A stretch of DNA of 64,000 nucleotides from Schistosoma mansoni (GCF_000237925.1 NW_017386055.1:124001-188000), one strand, 5' to 3'; shown: positions 46,001 to 56,935, counted from the stretch's first letter. Numbers and translations: made by a program. The notes: generated from the letters alone by a model not told the origin.

Positions 46001-49000
46001 ATTACAAACATAAGATACATTGAATGACAAAATATTCAAGAATAATTTGCTTACCTCTTCCATAGCTAAATCAATACACCAAATTACAAGTTGATTAGCT
46101 GTTTCTTCACATACTAAATCAGGATATTTAACAAGAAAATTTTGTGAATCTAATGGTTTTTGTAATAGTCCAAATTTTCGTATAGTTTTATTATGCTTAT
46201 TAACAAATTCTTTTAAACGATTCACTGCGGCCTCTTCAGAATTTGATGTTGAGTCTAGATTCTCTTCATATTTAAGTTTGGGCGAGTTAATAACCTAAAT
46301 TTTTCATGGTTGATTTACATTTTTTGTGTGGAAAAGATGTAGTTTTAAAAAATGAAAAGAGGATTGTTAAATAATCAGACAGAATTCATAATTATAATTG
46401 CCTGATATATGTATATGACAAACAAACGTGTCGGTGGTCCCAGGATATATGGACAATGCTTTAAAGACACCTATGATCGAATTCTAGTAGCCTATGAATA
46501 TCCCCTATTCTTACCAGCCATGTTTCACAGCCATAAAGTAGGACGGAACGAACTGCTGTGCAGTAAACTCGTTCTTTGGTTGCTAGACGGATATCTCGAC
46601 GCAACCCAATACTCAAGCAACATTTTGCATTTCGAGGGGGAGAATCGCATCCCAAACATGCCTGTATTGTTGCTTATAGTGATCAGAAGACTCAGCACTT
46701 TGTCAGCGACTTCACCAAATAAACCTGTCATGAGTATATTCTAAGTCTACAAGTGAATCTCCCGGTAAAAGTTTAACTCTTGGAAATTTAGATGAGGAGA
46801 GTGTTATCTCTAGGAGCACATCAATGACAAAGTAAAACAAGAATAGAGAGAGTGGACAGTCCTGACGAACACCACTTGAAACAAACAATTATGATGACAG
46901 TTCGCCATAAGCTCCAACTCGACCAGTTGTGTTCGAGTAGACAGCCTGTATAAGATTAATGTACTTATTTAGTACTCCTTTTAGTAAAAAAAACCTTACA
47001 ACAGGTCGAGAAATACCACTATTGTGGGACGTCTGAATGTGTGTCTATAATCTAGGACCTAACGTAGTGTGAATATCTGGTCTATACAGCCAAGTCCAGG
47101 TCAAAATCCAGTCTGGTTTTTTCTACTCTGCTTTTCACGAGCTATAGCTGGGCATCGAAGTATTAATGAAGCTAATATTTTAGACACTATATTAGTCAAA
47201 CTGATTCTTCTGTGATTATCACAAGAGGACTTTTGTCGTTTCTTATAAACTGGCACAATCAGTGATTGAGACCAGTAAAATGGGATTACGTCCAGTTCCC
47301 AGATTCTACCTAAAACCTCAGTCAATCTCACTGCCAATAGTGGACCGTCATCCTTAGAAACCTCAGGGGTAAATCCGTCAGGGCCTGCTGCTCTCCCTTA
47401 CTTTATATTTCCTATAGCTTTCACAACTTCGCAGAGTTGGAGGACATACATCAACTCGCTGGATGGGAGCACATAAGTCGAGCAGCTGAGCGGGGTGATA
47501 CCAACAGATATTTACCTAAATCTTATCTAATTTTGAACAAATATAAGCTTACTATAATCTACGTTGGATACTTAAAAAGAAAAACACTGACAGTTTATCA
47601 AATCCACTTTACGTCCTCTTCATAACGCCTCACATTTTTGTGACGTGATTCCCACTATATATACTACATCAAAACCTAAGTCTAAATAGTAAAAATGGTG
47701 TACGAATAAGCATAGTATTACGGATAGTTTAGCACACTCAAGAGTTTACAAATAGAGTGTTAATTTCTTCATAAAAGTTTGTGCAACTTACCGTCTTCGA
47801 TTTCGCATCTTTGCAAATTGTATCAATATTTAAAGGTCTAAGCTGAATTAGAATTCATAGAATATTATTTGAACAAAACCTACTCGTTCTTTCTTTTGTA
47901 TTTCAGCCACTTTTACTGACCATTCTTTAGCTTCCACCTCGAGTTCATCAAATTTTTTCTGTAACTCCTGCATGTTGTCTGAACCAGCCTACCTCAGTTA
48001 AATAAAAACAAATATTTCCACAATTCAAACCTCCTTAGCTTTATTTAATTTCTGTTGTGTTTCGTTATATTTAGTCAGAAACGATTTATAATTTTCTTCA
48101 AACTCTGCTTTTTCTTTCTTCCAAGCAGCATCCCTTTCTAGGCGTGCTTGATGTCGCCATCGAAATAAGCTAGGTGTGTCTATATTTGGATGAGTATCAT
48201 CTTCATCATCAGAAACCTATACGAACATAGAAATATAACGTTACAAATAATCTTTAAAAATTGGCCGGTGATAATCCTTTCGCTTAAAAACAAACATTTC
48301 TGTACATGATTACGTATACCAGTAATTGTTATTTAGTACATAGACGGCCAGTCAGTCAATCCTTCGCAACATAGAACCTGATGCATGTGTGTTAATTAGT
48401 CACCGCATCACACTAGCATAGCGATACTATCGGGAAGAATTTCATAGCAGAACTAGTAACATCAGTATCAATAAAAACGACTAGGTATACGAAAAGAAAG
48501 AAGTTATAAGGAAATTTTAGGACCCAGGTTTTAAAGGAAGGATGAACATACACACACACACACACTCATTATGAGCAATTCTAAGACATGTATAGTTTTT
48601 AACCATTTGTTATGATAATCACTAAACCAAATCAGCTCAGTTCTATTACCAACAACTTTACAAACTAGCGTTACATCATGGTCTGATCGTGGTTGAGCAT
48701 ACGTTATTTTATTATTATTTAAACACATAAATATTGGTACAAGGAAGCACCAGATACATATGCGCCATACAAATCTAATTCGATTTGTTTGAGGGCTGTG
48801 ACACTGCCCAGGTGCCCGAACTGAAGCAGGTGGTTTTCTTAGGGGACCACATCCGGAGCCTTTGACCTGAATGTCTGATCCACAAGGCAGTGGAGCATCG
48901 TGAGGAGATGCAGTCCCATGGTAGCCGGTGATCAACGGTTGATTCGTACGCCATTTGTTCCCTCAGGATACTGGAGCCCATGTACACCATTGGTTTGGAA

Positions 49001-50920
49001 TCAGGATTTTCCAACTCCCCTAGGTGGATCCTCACATCCACCAACCCGGTTAAAGCGCCGGACATTCGCTTTTCGTCCTCTCACTTTTGTGAACAACATC
49101 CCCGCCACGAGAAGGCAGTGAGTAGGACTTCCGTGGCAGAGGCTATATATTCGCTGGCCATGTCAGAGCATTTCGAGAGAGAGAGAGCAGACTCTCCCCA
49201 CTCTCGGCCGTAGCAGGGCATTTGGGGGCACTTAGAAGGTCTATTTATTTGTTTGGACATAAATATTGGTACAAGAGGGCATCAGATATATATGCCCCTA
49301 AAATACTAAAGAAACGGAAAAGAGATAGTATAAAACAATTGTCTCTTATCAGATGTTAAGTATATATGCATATGAGTGCAAACAGCTTCACAGACACGTA
49401 GAAGATCGAAGCATTGGTATTTTCTATGTAATCAGATCGTAACATTATAGTCAAAGAATTAGGCCTCGATTTTGGCGCCCGAGTAGTACTCCAGCCCTCA
49501 CACAAATCGAATGATGAAGTGACATATGTGTATTTGGTGCCTCCTTCTAATCATGTTTGTTTAAATAGACAAGTCATAATTCAAATTTAAGTATATAATC
49601 CTGTACGTAATATAAATTAGTCACATTCTCAACCAACTGATACAGTTGCAACTATCCATTTACTCAAGGAATGGAGTTACATACATCTAGATCTCAATCT
49701 GTAAGTCAACCAATAAGCGATTAGACTGAGATGCAATCTGTTTCGTATCACCAAACGTCCTTCAATCATAAGTGTCTTTGATGGACTCCTAGCATATAGA
49801 ATGCAATAAACAATCCAGTAATGTTGACGTTAGACATACGATACCATGTAGCATTGCCAAGTAAGTTGATGAGCCTACAAACATTCTAGGGAGATGCTAG
49901 GCATGCCTATTCTATCTATCCTGACAAAAGATGCTGACTGGGATGCAAGTCAAAAATAAACTAGAGGTCGTTACATCTCAATTGTACATGTTGACATTCA
50001 CTGCTAATGTCTCGTCAGAACACGTGAAATTTCTAGTTAGTGGTCGAGGAAGTCTTAAACTGAAGTGCAATGAAGATTAAATTCGTCATGATGCCACAAT
50101 CACACTATATTCTCCGAATTCACAGATCATCAACATTCTTGACTTTCAGTTGTGTAGCCTGACTTGTATTTTGACTGTACTTTTATATGTAAATTCCCAT
50201 TGTAGTTGATAGTGATTGCCCTTCCATTCCAACCTTATCGAGTTTTCTTTGTTTAAAGTGGCGTCAACTTTAGAACTTCAGCACCCACAAAACTGCCTGA
50301 ACTACTTAGCTTAACTTCGTGCTTAAAGAACGGTTGAGAAAGTTAGTTATCATTAAGAGAGGAGAAATAAACTGGTTATTTTCCATAAATTACCCAAACA
50401 ACCAATAAAGGGGAAAATTCATTGGAAAATAAGGAGGAAATAATGCGCGAATGCGCCAAAATATCTCCTTCTTCGCCTGAGTGAAATAATGCGGAATTTC
50501 CCCTTTATGTCACTCTGCATTTCAAATATCGCTCAACTGTCAACTTTTCGCCTAAATATCCGCTGAATTGTCTATTTTTCGCCTAATGTACGCCAAATCG
50601 TCTACTTTTCGCCTTTTCTGGATTAGAAGGCATAACATCTTAACCAGAACACTAATATGTGGTTATATAAAAACAAAGGCCTATATTATTTGGAAGATAA
50701 TGTTGAGGTTATAAGGCGTTCGATTATTATTATTTGGTGAAAATTAGTACTGACAAGGACAGTACCAGAAGCATCGAATTCCAGAAATCATCTCATCACG
50801 TTGAAAATTACATTAATTACATGCAAACACAAATGACTGTGGAACAGAAAATATGAAGTCTAGTTTAGGAAAAATACAAACCTCGATGTGATCCCACTTG
50901 CTATAGTTGAGACGCGACAT
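37063..50920 (-). CDS. CDC37: Hsp90 co-chaperone Cdc37
   Basis: Cytosolic adaptor that delivers protein kinases to Hsp90. Nine exons on the - strand: 50882-50920, 48031-48216, 47884-47988, 47792-47842, 46055-46294, 41911-42026, 40069-40189, 39059-39127, 37063-37305. All junctions GT-AG and in frame: 1170 bases, 389 residues (human 378). The N-terminus [26 protein letters not shown] keeps the kinase-recognition segment and the CK2-site serine (residue 15 here, Ser13 in human), then [12 protein letters not shown] and a coiled coil. The middle, Hsp90-binding part has [17 protein letters not shown] and [27 protein letters not shown]-terminal marks are [36 protein letters not shown] and [13 protein letters not shown]; it ends in an acidic Asn/Glu-rich tail. 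Introns 2 and 3 are 42 and 41 nt, while others reach 4 kb and are filled with LINEs. Exon 1 has an identical inverted copy at 25.3 kb. Confidence 0.97.
37870..38250 (+). mobile_element. LINE family A 5' UTR unit (CDC37 intron 8)
   Basis: Matches the family A leader: 'gggaagtcctactcactgcc', 'tgtttacgaaattgagagg', 'cacctaggggagttggaaaa'. Truncated after 'cctttaggtcaaa'. Nearly identical to 42210-42540, so relatively young. Opposite in strand to CDC37. Confidence 0.85.
38290..38800 (+). mobile_element. Family A-derived non-autonomous unit, old complete copy
   Basis: The family A leader (diverged about as strongly as any copy in the window) is followed directly by the family A 3' terminus 'tttgtgtgacgcatatacat...gtgtttaaataagtaa'. 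The entire coding region is missing, so leader plus tail form a short 500-bp element. The same architecture is seen at 48707-49229 and, interrupted, at 42175-45790. Confidence 0.75.
39200..39720 (-). mobile_element. LINE family C-related terminal unit (CDC37 intron 7)
   Basis: - strand: a GC-richer leader block ('gagacggaaatctgtggg', 'gacctgcctggcgtggtagg') runs into the family C 3' terminus ('ctaccactatggggtttaaa', 'ggtatggcaactcgaac', ending in 'gtgactgactgca'). Leader joined to tail without coding region again suggests a non-autonomous derivative. Confidence 0.6.
40400..40930 (-). mobile_element. LINE family A C-terminal fragment, old (CDC37 intron 6)
   Basis: - strand frames retain [20 protein letters not shown] and, further 3', a decayed version of the [17 protein letters not shown] region ('gttggtccttcacaactacttgg'). 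More diverged than the 42.5-45.6 kb copy. Confidence 0.75.
41229..41795 (+). mobile_element. LINE family C, 5'-truncated insertion with target-site duplication (CDC37 intron 6)
   Basis: Codes in pieces for [10 protein letters not shown], the [23 protein letters not shown] tail and the family C 3' UTR. It is bounded by an exact 13-bp direct repeat, TGATCATTAGTCC, at 41216-41228 and 41796-41808, as expected from target-primed reverse transcription. A palindrome (41212-41241) overlaps the 5' junction. Confidence 0.85.
42546..45590 (-). mobile_element. LINE family A, nearly full length with internal deletion
   Basis: On the - strand: 5' UTR 45590-44910; APE-type endonuclease 44906-44025 ([47 protein letters not shown]); then, after a junction near 44100 that lacks about 825 bases present in the 60-62.9 kb copy, the reverse transcriptase ([16 protein letters not shown] motif [20 protein letters not shown] motif B) and C-terminal region ([31 protein letters not shown]). 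It ends with the TTTGTGTGGCGCATATG tail and a TAAATAAA run at 42546. Further small breaks interrupt the frame, so it is not autonomous, but the coding sequence is otherwise young-looking. Resembles the SR2/Perere group of schistosome RTE-like LINEs. Confidence 0.9.
45035..45085. repeat. AAT microsatellite in the family A leader
   Basis: A run of aat/taat units (taataataataataatggtaataataataat) within the LINE 5' UTR. Confidence 0.8.
46430..47440 (-). mobile_element. LINE family C reverse-transcriptase fragments (CDC37 intron 4)
   Basis: - strand pieces: [20 protein letters not shown] and [12 protein letters not shown] (start of the RT domain, 47101-47337), a decayed RT middle, then [19 protein letters not shown] and [10 protein letters not shown] (46525-46731), then [12 protein letters not shown] and LEFDHRCL (46461-46560). 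Order and spacing are right for one element with multiple frameshifts. Confidence 0.8.
48551..48565. repeat. CA microsatellite
   Basis: (ac)n run of about 14 bases in CDC37 intron 1. Confidence 0.8.
48707..49229 (-). mobile_element. Family A-derived non-autonomous unit, complete copy (CDC37 intron 1)
   Basis: On the - strand, leader ('gtgcccccaaatgccctg' start) through 'cacctgcttcagttcggg' to the 3' tail 'atttgtatggcgcatatgta...tgtttaaataataataaaat', with no coding region between. Start and end agree with the terminal sequences of the full LINE at 42546-45590, so it is probably mobilised by family A proteins. Confidence 0.85.
49230..49580. mobile_element. Two family A tail fragments
   Basis: 49240-49310 (- strand) and 49470-49570 (+ strand) each retain only the 3' terminus ('tttggacataaatattggtacaag'; 'ctcacacaaatcgaatgatg' to 'gtttgtttaaatag'). 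Confidence 0.65.
49581..50380. other. No recognised feature (CDC37 intron 1)
   Basis: AT-rich intron sequence without identified repeats. Confidence 0.45.
50390..50640. repeat. Terminal-type repeat block T, copy 1, with 30-bp tandem units
   Basis: Starts 'acccaaacaaccaataaa' and matches 56615-56905 in the same orientation. Its second half (about 50539-50632) is three tandem units of 30 bases with the form tcgctnaattgtctatttttcgcctaata in shortened consensus. Possibly the subterminal part of a DNA transposon left as a solo end in CDC37 intron 1. Confidence 0.75.
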
Positions 50921-51180
50921 CCCGAGGAACAAAATGCAAGGAAAAGCTTAGAAGCTTTTTGAAAATCCGCTAGATTTTCAAACTCCACCAAACAACATGA
51001 GATGCAATTGTAACAGTCATTAATTGAGGGAAGCCAAGGCCTCAATAATAGCAACAAAGTACAACAATTCTGTAGTTGATCCAACTCCCATTTCGGATGT
51101 GAAGCTATTATTTGGTGTCTCTGTGTAAGTCCAATATCCTTGTCACCAGATTGCATAAACAGATTGATTTCTTCACACTG
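50921..51180 (-). promoter_or_regulatory. CDC37 upstream region (putative promoter)
   Basis: The 260 bases upstream of the CDC37 ATG, shared with the inverted copy at 25063-25303. Contains no obvious TATA box at a fixed distance. Upstream of it lies the 3' end of a CR1 element on the same strand, so CR1 read-through transcripts could run into CDC37. Confidence 0.4.
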
Positions 51181-51184
51181 GCTT

Positions 51185-53782
51185 CTAGTTGTTTCGGTAC
51201 AGTTCGAGGTATTCGTTAAAGTAGATTGGATCCTATTCTATCCACTCAACTTCACTAATTCTAGTCAGTTTGGTGGTTATTTGTGAATTTCTTTATCGTG
51301 TGGTTCGAGTGAGTGCATCTGTCTCAGGGCAGTGGGGATCCTAGATGCCGGAAACTAACACATTGTGAGGCAGGAGGTTAGTTGGACGCAACCTCAAAAA
51401 AATAAGGTGGTAATTTGTGTGCTGTAGAAAGATGACTGTTTCAAGAAAAACAGGTAAGTTAGGTAGTTGATTATGCAGACAGTGTTAGGAGACCTAATTG
51501 GGGGAATAGGATGGGAGACAGAGGTGATAGTAAGAGACGTATGAAGTAGTTACTGGTATGTAGTAATGATAATTGAGATGACTTACAAGTCATCCATCAA
51601 ACATAACAGGTCGAAGAGGGTGAGTACGTGTATGTCGAGACACTTCTTAAAGCCATCCACTGGTTGGGTTCTGGACACCTCACCAAAGGAAGCGTTCCCA
51701 ATGAGGTCCACTCATAGTGAGAGTTTTTGGTTGTTCAACCTTTGATATCCATCCATCCGCGAGTTTTCTGTATGGGTTTAGAGATGTTCGAGCAACATGT
51801 GTGTGTTGAGATGGTTTACAGTGCCTGATATGTTGTGTGCCACTAGCAGATCACCTCTTATTCTCAAATAGCCCAACAAAAATAGACCCGAAACATCCTG
51901 ACTTCCATAAATTTTCAGAGCCTGGATAGAAGTGGTTTAGCGAAAATCATCTCTTTGTGATCACCGATATGAGAAACACGTTAGGTAGTGTGTCGAAGAT
52001 ATTTGTTGGATCGAAGACTGCTGTCCCTATCCATGCATTTACTTGTTGTTTATCTATCGATTTTTCAGTTACCTTCGACAGCTTAGGGAGTAACGCTACT
52101 GGTCTGTCACCAGCTAGGTATTTTCTGTCGCCTAGGAGGATCGGAAAAAGAGTGCTCTGCTTCCATCCTCGTGAGGGTTGTGGTGTATATAACGAGAGAG
52201 TAAGTAGATCACGCATTGATAAGTTTACAGCCTCCTCACTCAGTTTCGAGATCATGGTTCTGATGTTGTCATATCCTGGTGACTTACCTCGACATTGGGA
52301 TCTCAGCCCCCTTAATACCGAACCGGGAGTTATTTGGATGTCTCCCAGACACTCAACTGACATTGCAAGTGAGAGATGCTTCACGCGTCAGTGCTCCAGT
52401 TTAAGTTCATCAAAGAGGTTCGCATTGAATATCTCTGCCAACTTTAAGTTACTGAGATCTTTGCCGTTTGTCCGTCTAAGAGTACAAATACCCGGTTTGT
52501 ATGCTTTCTCCCAGTCACAAGCTTGTAGTGATATTAGTGTTTGGCTCTCACTCCGGCCAATGGCATCACCTGAAAGAGCTTTTTCCCATTAGGATTTTGA
52601 GGTTGCACCTGTTTCTCAATGTCAAGTAAGAGCTAAGATTCGAATCCTTCTGGGAAACTTTCCACTTGTACCAGACTCTTTGTTAGGCCTTCGGAAAGTG
52701 CTTTGCGTCACGCTTAACCCAGTATTCCGCTTTACAGGTATTTGCCTTGCCTGATTCGTATTGCGTAAGAGAGAATTTTAAATAATCTATCTCACTACCT
52801 GCTAGTGGTCATTCACCGATAAACCCGAACACCCTCGTGGCTATGGAGCGTGTTGAAGATGCTCCCTGATCGTTGTGTAGTCTCCTCTATTGTGGCTAAG
52901 GTAGTGAACATTCTCATCCCACCTTAGTTTTCCTTTAGCCACTACGTCCTATTTTTTGTGATAATAAACTAATCCTGGGTCCATAAACAGTTTAGCGTGT
53001 TCACGAAACTCGATGTTTTCGAACGCGATAATACTGGGTGTTTTTTAGGTTCAAAGTAATAGTTAAATAAACTAGAAGTATTGATCTATGCATGTTTTTT
53101 TACACTTGGAGCACTCGGTTTCCATACGAATCGTCTAGTCACATACAGTCCGTTTTACGCTAGCTACATGGATTTCATCTAACAACACATATTTTACTTC
53201 TGTTTAACAAACTAAAGAGATTATTAGCAGTTCATTATCACGTAGCATGATTCAAAACCTGTGATAGAGCACAATTCAACAAACAAGTTCATGCTCCGAA
53301 AAGGACCATTAGAGATTTCAAACTTTAACTCCAGATACAAGTGTGACTTTGGTGGACAGCTGAACATCGAACTTTGTGGCTGACCGAGTGCTTATATAGA
53401 CGATTATAAACTACGGAAGCAGCTCATACGGATCTCTGACTGAACGTTTCGGACAACTAAAGACTTCTGTTTTACTTTTGAAGTTGTTAGCAATAATTAT
53501 CGGGACGTCATTACGGAACAACATGAACTCATATTATGAAACGTGAGTAGATCTAATTAACCACAGAAAGCTCAGATTTATTATAATAGTAACCATTCCG
53601 ATTCATCCAGACGGGTGATTAATCAGGAAAGCACTTTGAATTAGTCTTTAGCTCTTAGTCTTGCCTTTCATGTGACAAATCGCACCTTCGTAGTTCTTGC
53701 TGGCTGTATTGACCACGTTACCGTGAATGTGGGAAAATTGGACATATACAAAAGGTCTGTAAAAGTTCCAAGTTGTCCGCGA
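51185..53782 (-). mobile_element. CR1-type LINE with deleted reverse-transcriptase core
   Basis: - strand, 5' end at 53782 ('gcggacaacttgg'), leader to about 52600. Then comes a coding stretch 52384-51947 with RGKSPGYDNI and SRGWKQSTLFPIL followed by RPVALLPKLSKVTEKSIDKQ, the N-terminal part of a CR1/jockey-type reverse transcriptase. After it follows directly the C-terminal region (RGDLLVAHNISGTVNH-like, about 51850; FGEVSRTQPVDGFKKCLD-like, about 51660), so the RT palm is missing. A shorter version lies inverted at 23.66-25.06 kb. Confidence 0.75.
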
Positions 53783-54960
53783 ACAACATGATTTCAGAAA
53801 AGGTTTATCTTGCACAAGAAACCTCGTTATAGCAAGAGAGCATTGGAAAAAGGTTTTAGACAACGGAAAATCAGTGGGTGTGGTCTACATAGACTTCAGC
53901 AAAGCGTTTCACAAGGTGACAACAAGTAGACTACTCTCGAAGCTAGAAAATCTTGGTATTACCGGATCTCCCCTAAAATGGCTTAAGGATTTCCTAGTAG
54001 GTCGTAGACAGAAAGTAAGAATAAATTCGACATGCTCCATCTGGACACCAGTACTGAGTGAAGTATAGCGTGGTTCTGTCCTGAGTCTTTTACTTTTTAT
54101 ACTGTATGTATATGATCTCCCAAGTATTGTAGAGTCCTCAACGCTATTATGCGCTGAAGATGTAAAAATCTGGCGAGAAATAACGGGAGACGCAGATACA
54201 TGTGCTTTTCAGGCAGGCTTAAATATTGTGATTAACTGGTCTAAAGAGTGGCTGATATCTTTCAACACGACAAAGTGTGTCTACAGGTACTCTGAGGATA
54301 CAATGGTTAGTAGGTACAGCAAAGGGGAATTGCCTGTACCCATGGTAAAGTCCCATAAAGATCTTGGGGTTACATTGAGCCATGATCTTAAGACGATGGC
54401 CCATTGCCGGGAGGTCGCAGCTAAGGGGTTTAGAACCCTCTGGGCCTTAAAACGGACAGTCACCAAGTTAGATACTACCATGTTCACTACAGTCAACACA
54501 TCCTTAGTGAAAATTAAGTTTGAGAACTGCGTCCAGGCTGCAAGCCCCTGTTTAAAGTGTGACTCGGATAGCCTGGAAGAAGTACAGTGGGCAGCTACAC
54601 AAGCAACTCCAGAGCTCAGGGGTTTATCGTACAAAAGGCGGCTTAAAAAACTGGGCTTCTTTAATCTGTTCTGTCGCAGATTAAGAGGTGATCTGGTTTT
54701 TATGTACAGAAAATTAAGAAATGATTTTGAAGCTATTATATCCTCTCTTTTTCTTTCCGCTAGAGCATGACATCTCAGAAAACATAGCAGAAGAGTAAAA
54801 AAGCCAAGGAGGAGTAAAATACCTGGGGCATACAGGTTTTCACACCGAGTCATCAATCCTTGTTACTTCTTATCCGAAGCAGTGGTGTCCGCACCTTCGA
54901 TTGACCCGTTCAAGAGAAGGCTGGACACTCATGGAAGCATACTAGAAAGAAAATAATATA
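53783..54960 (+). mobile_element. CR1-type LINE, reverse transcriptase and C-terminal part
   Basis: + strand: HDFRKGLSCTRNLVIA-like start, GVVYIDFSKAFHKV (motif A), RQKVRINST, GSVLSLLLFILYVYDLP after an in-frame stop (motif B), LLCAEDVKIWREI (motif C, AED in place of ADD), then KSHKDLGVTLSHDLK and the C-terminal LRGLSYKRRLKKLGFFNLF and RRLRGDLVFMYR. A few stops/frameshifts. It abuts the 5' end of the opposite-strand CR1 at 53782/53783. Confidence 0.85.
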
Positions 54961-55170
54961 GGCCATGGACTTTCTTTCCTTACTACACAAATCCCAATCT
55001 GAAACTGAAGTATAATAATAAAGAGATGAAGTATATGGAACAAATCTAGAAAGTTTTAGGGATACAAACAAAAACTGAAAATGTGCGGTCACCAAAATAT
55101 CTTGGTGCACTTCCATGAATGTCCACAACAAGGCGACTATAATAGCACATAAAACTCCCTTTCATAGAAG
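54961..55170. other. 3' UTR-like spacer
   Basis: Likely the 3' UTR of the preceding LINE; no own feature. Confidence 0.4.
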
Positions 55171-55980
55171 GTGCTGGCAAAATCATCATTTTACTCCCAC
55201 ATCGGGCACGATATTAGTTACCACTATACCATTAATGGTACATCTCTGCCACGCGTTCATGCGCATAAAGACTTAGGAGTAATTATAAGTCAAGACTTAA
55301 AAACTACTACGCACTGCAATGCGGTTGCTTCCAAAGGCTATAGCGCGCTATGGTCGCTTCGCAGAGCATTTAAATGCTTTGACGAGGATATGTTTCGAAT
55401 TTTATATCCCACCTATGTAAGGCCACACTTAGAATACTGTATCCAAGTAGCTAGCCGTTGTCTGATAAAGGATACTAAATCGCTTGAGAGTGTCCAGCGT
55501 GTAGGGACAAAATTAGTAAAGGGTCTTTCCAAACTCCCTTACGATGAGCGTTTAAAACGTCTAAACCTTTTTCCCTTATCTTATCCTAGGACGCGAGGTG
55601 ACCTTATACTGGCATTTCGTACCTTTAATTATGATCTGGGTGTTAATATGTCTTATTTTTTTGCTCCCTCCAGCACTAATAATCTCCGGGGTCATAGCAA
55701 GAAGGTTCTGAAACCGCGATCTAATAAACTAAAGTTGGGGTCCCGTTTTTCTCATCGAGTGGTCAATGACTGGAACGCTTTACCAGAACAAGTGGTATCA
55801 GCACCATCAGTGAACATTTTCAAAAAGAAGCTGGACCTTCACTGGTAGGAAATCTGTCAGGATCAACACAGGTTCATCAACCTACTATCCTTATTACTGA
55901 AGACTGATGACTTATATCCACACAGGAGTACTTCAACTCTTTTACAGTCAAGTGAAAGTAAGCAGTTATGAGAAGTGGTA
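55171..55980 (+). mobile_element. CR1-type LINE, intact C-terminal open frame
   Basis: A 226-codon frame to 55848: HAHKDLGVIISQDLKTTTH, YPTYVRPHLEYCIQVAS, SVQRVGTKLVKGLSKLPYDE, RTRGDLILAFRTFNYDLG, FSHRVVNDWNALPEQVV, ending KKKLDLHW. This is the conserved post-RT domain of CR1/jockey LINEs, unbroken over its length, so a younger 5'-truncated copy than the neighbour. The 3' UTR runs to about 55980. Confidence 0.88.
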
Positions 55981-56614
55981 ATTCATGGATACCAGTTTAG
56001 TAATCGCCTATTCATTTCAGGTAACTCACACGTGACTACAAGGACATAAACTCTCCTTATGAGACAGTTCTGTCTCGTCAGCATATCGAAACTTGTGATA
56101 ACAATTAAACAGTGGACAAGTGTAGTAAAAAGTTGAGAAAAGACTAAAAAATTAAAGCATCGTAAGGTGTGCCAAAACGCATGATAATGAACTTTGCTAT
56201 GTGCTGGGAACACCTAAGTGAAATATAATAGTCCTTTGTTTTAAGGAATCGGTGAAACGCTGACCTGTTCAGGGCGGTGGTTTCGCAAAAGGTCGGTGTT
56301 TTTTGAACGAGAATGTTCGGAGTTTTATTAAGGGAGCAGAAGTCTCGAAAACAATTAGTGCTGCTAAGTAGATGATGGAAAAAGCATTCGTCTAGCGCAT
56401 TACTAAAGACTTGTACCTACAAGCCGGCACTGTATCGATATATCGATACGACTATTGGATAATTCCTAACGTAGTACCCCGTACATTAGTAGTGAATAAG
56501 GTATTGTACATTAGCTTTACTCTTTTGGAGTGTAAAAATCGAGTTAATATTTCTGTACACTTTTCTTCACCAGTTTATCGTAAACCCACACGTTAGAATA
56601 TTGCTTGAACAGCC
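55981..56614. other. No recognised feature
   Basis: AT-rich; no coding or repeat signal identified. Confidence 0.4.
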
Positions 56615-56935
56615 ACCCAAACAACCAATAAATGGGAAATAAAGCGGAAAATGCATTGGAAAATAAGTTGTTAATAAATGGGAAATGCGCCAAAATGTCT
56701 GCTTTTTCGCCTGTCCGGTGGAAATGAAGCGGAATTTACCCTTTTTGTCGCTCGGTTTTTCAAATGTCACTAAATTACCGGTTTTTGCCAAAAATATTCG
56801 ACGAATAGCCGACATTTCCCCCAAATATCCGACGAATTTCCAATTTTTCCGCTAAATATCCGACGACTTGCCGATTATTAGCCTAAATATCCGCTACATT
56901 GTCCACTTTTCCACTACATACACACTGATGTATTT
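56615..56935. repeat. Terminal-type repeat block T, copy 2, with 31-bp tandem units
   Basis: After 'acccaaacaaccaataaatg' the block ends in five tandem units of 30-31 bases (about 56767-56921), each of the form TCCGACGAATTGCCGA..TTTCCGCCTAAATA in pieces. Same orientation as 50390-50640. Its position next to the transposase-like genes at 57-59.6 kb suggests subterminal repeats of one DNA transposon, as CACTA-type elements have. Confidence 0.75.

Noticed and set aside
46409-46744. 111-codon + strand frame
   Set aside because: Antisense shadow of the LINE C reverse-transcriptase fragment on the - strand.
51957-52592. 211-codon + strand frame
   Set aside because: Antisense of the CR1 coding region, whose - strand has the RT motifs.
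50539-56921. Regular 30-31-bp repeats as a CRISPR array
   Set aside because: The units are contiguous without unique spacers, in a eukaryotic genome; they are tandem repeats.
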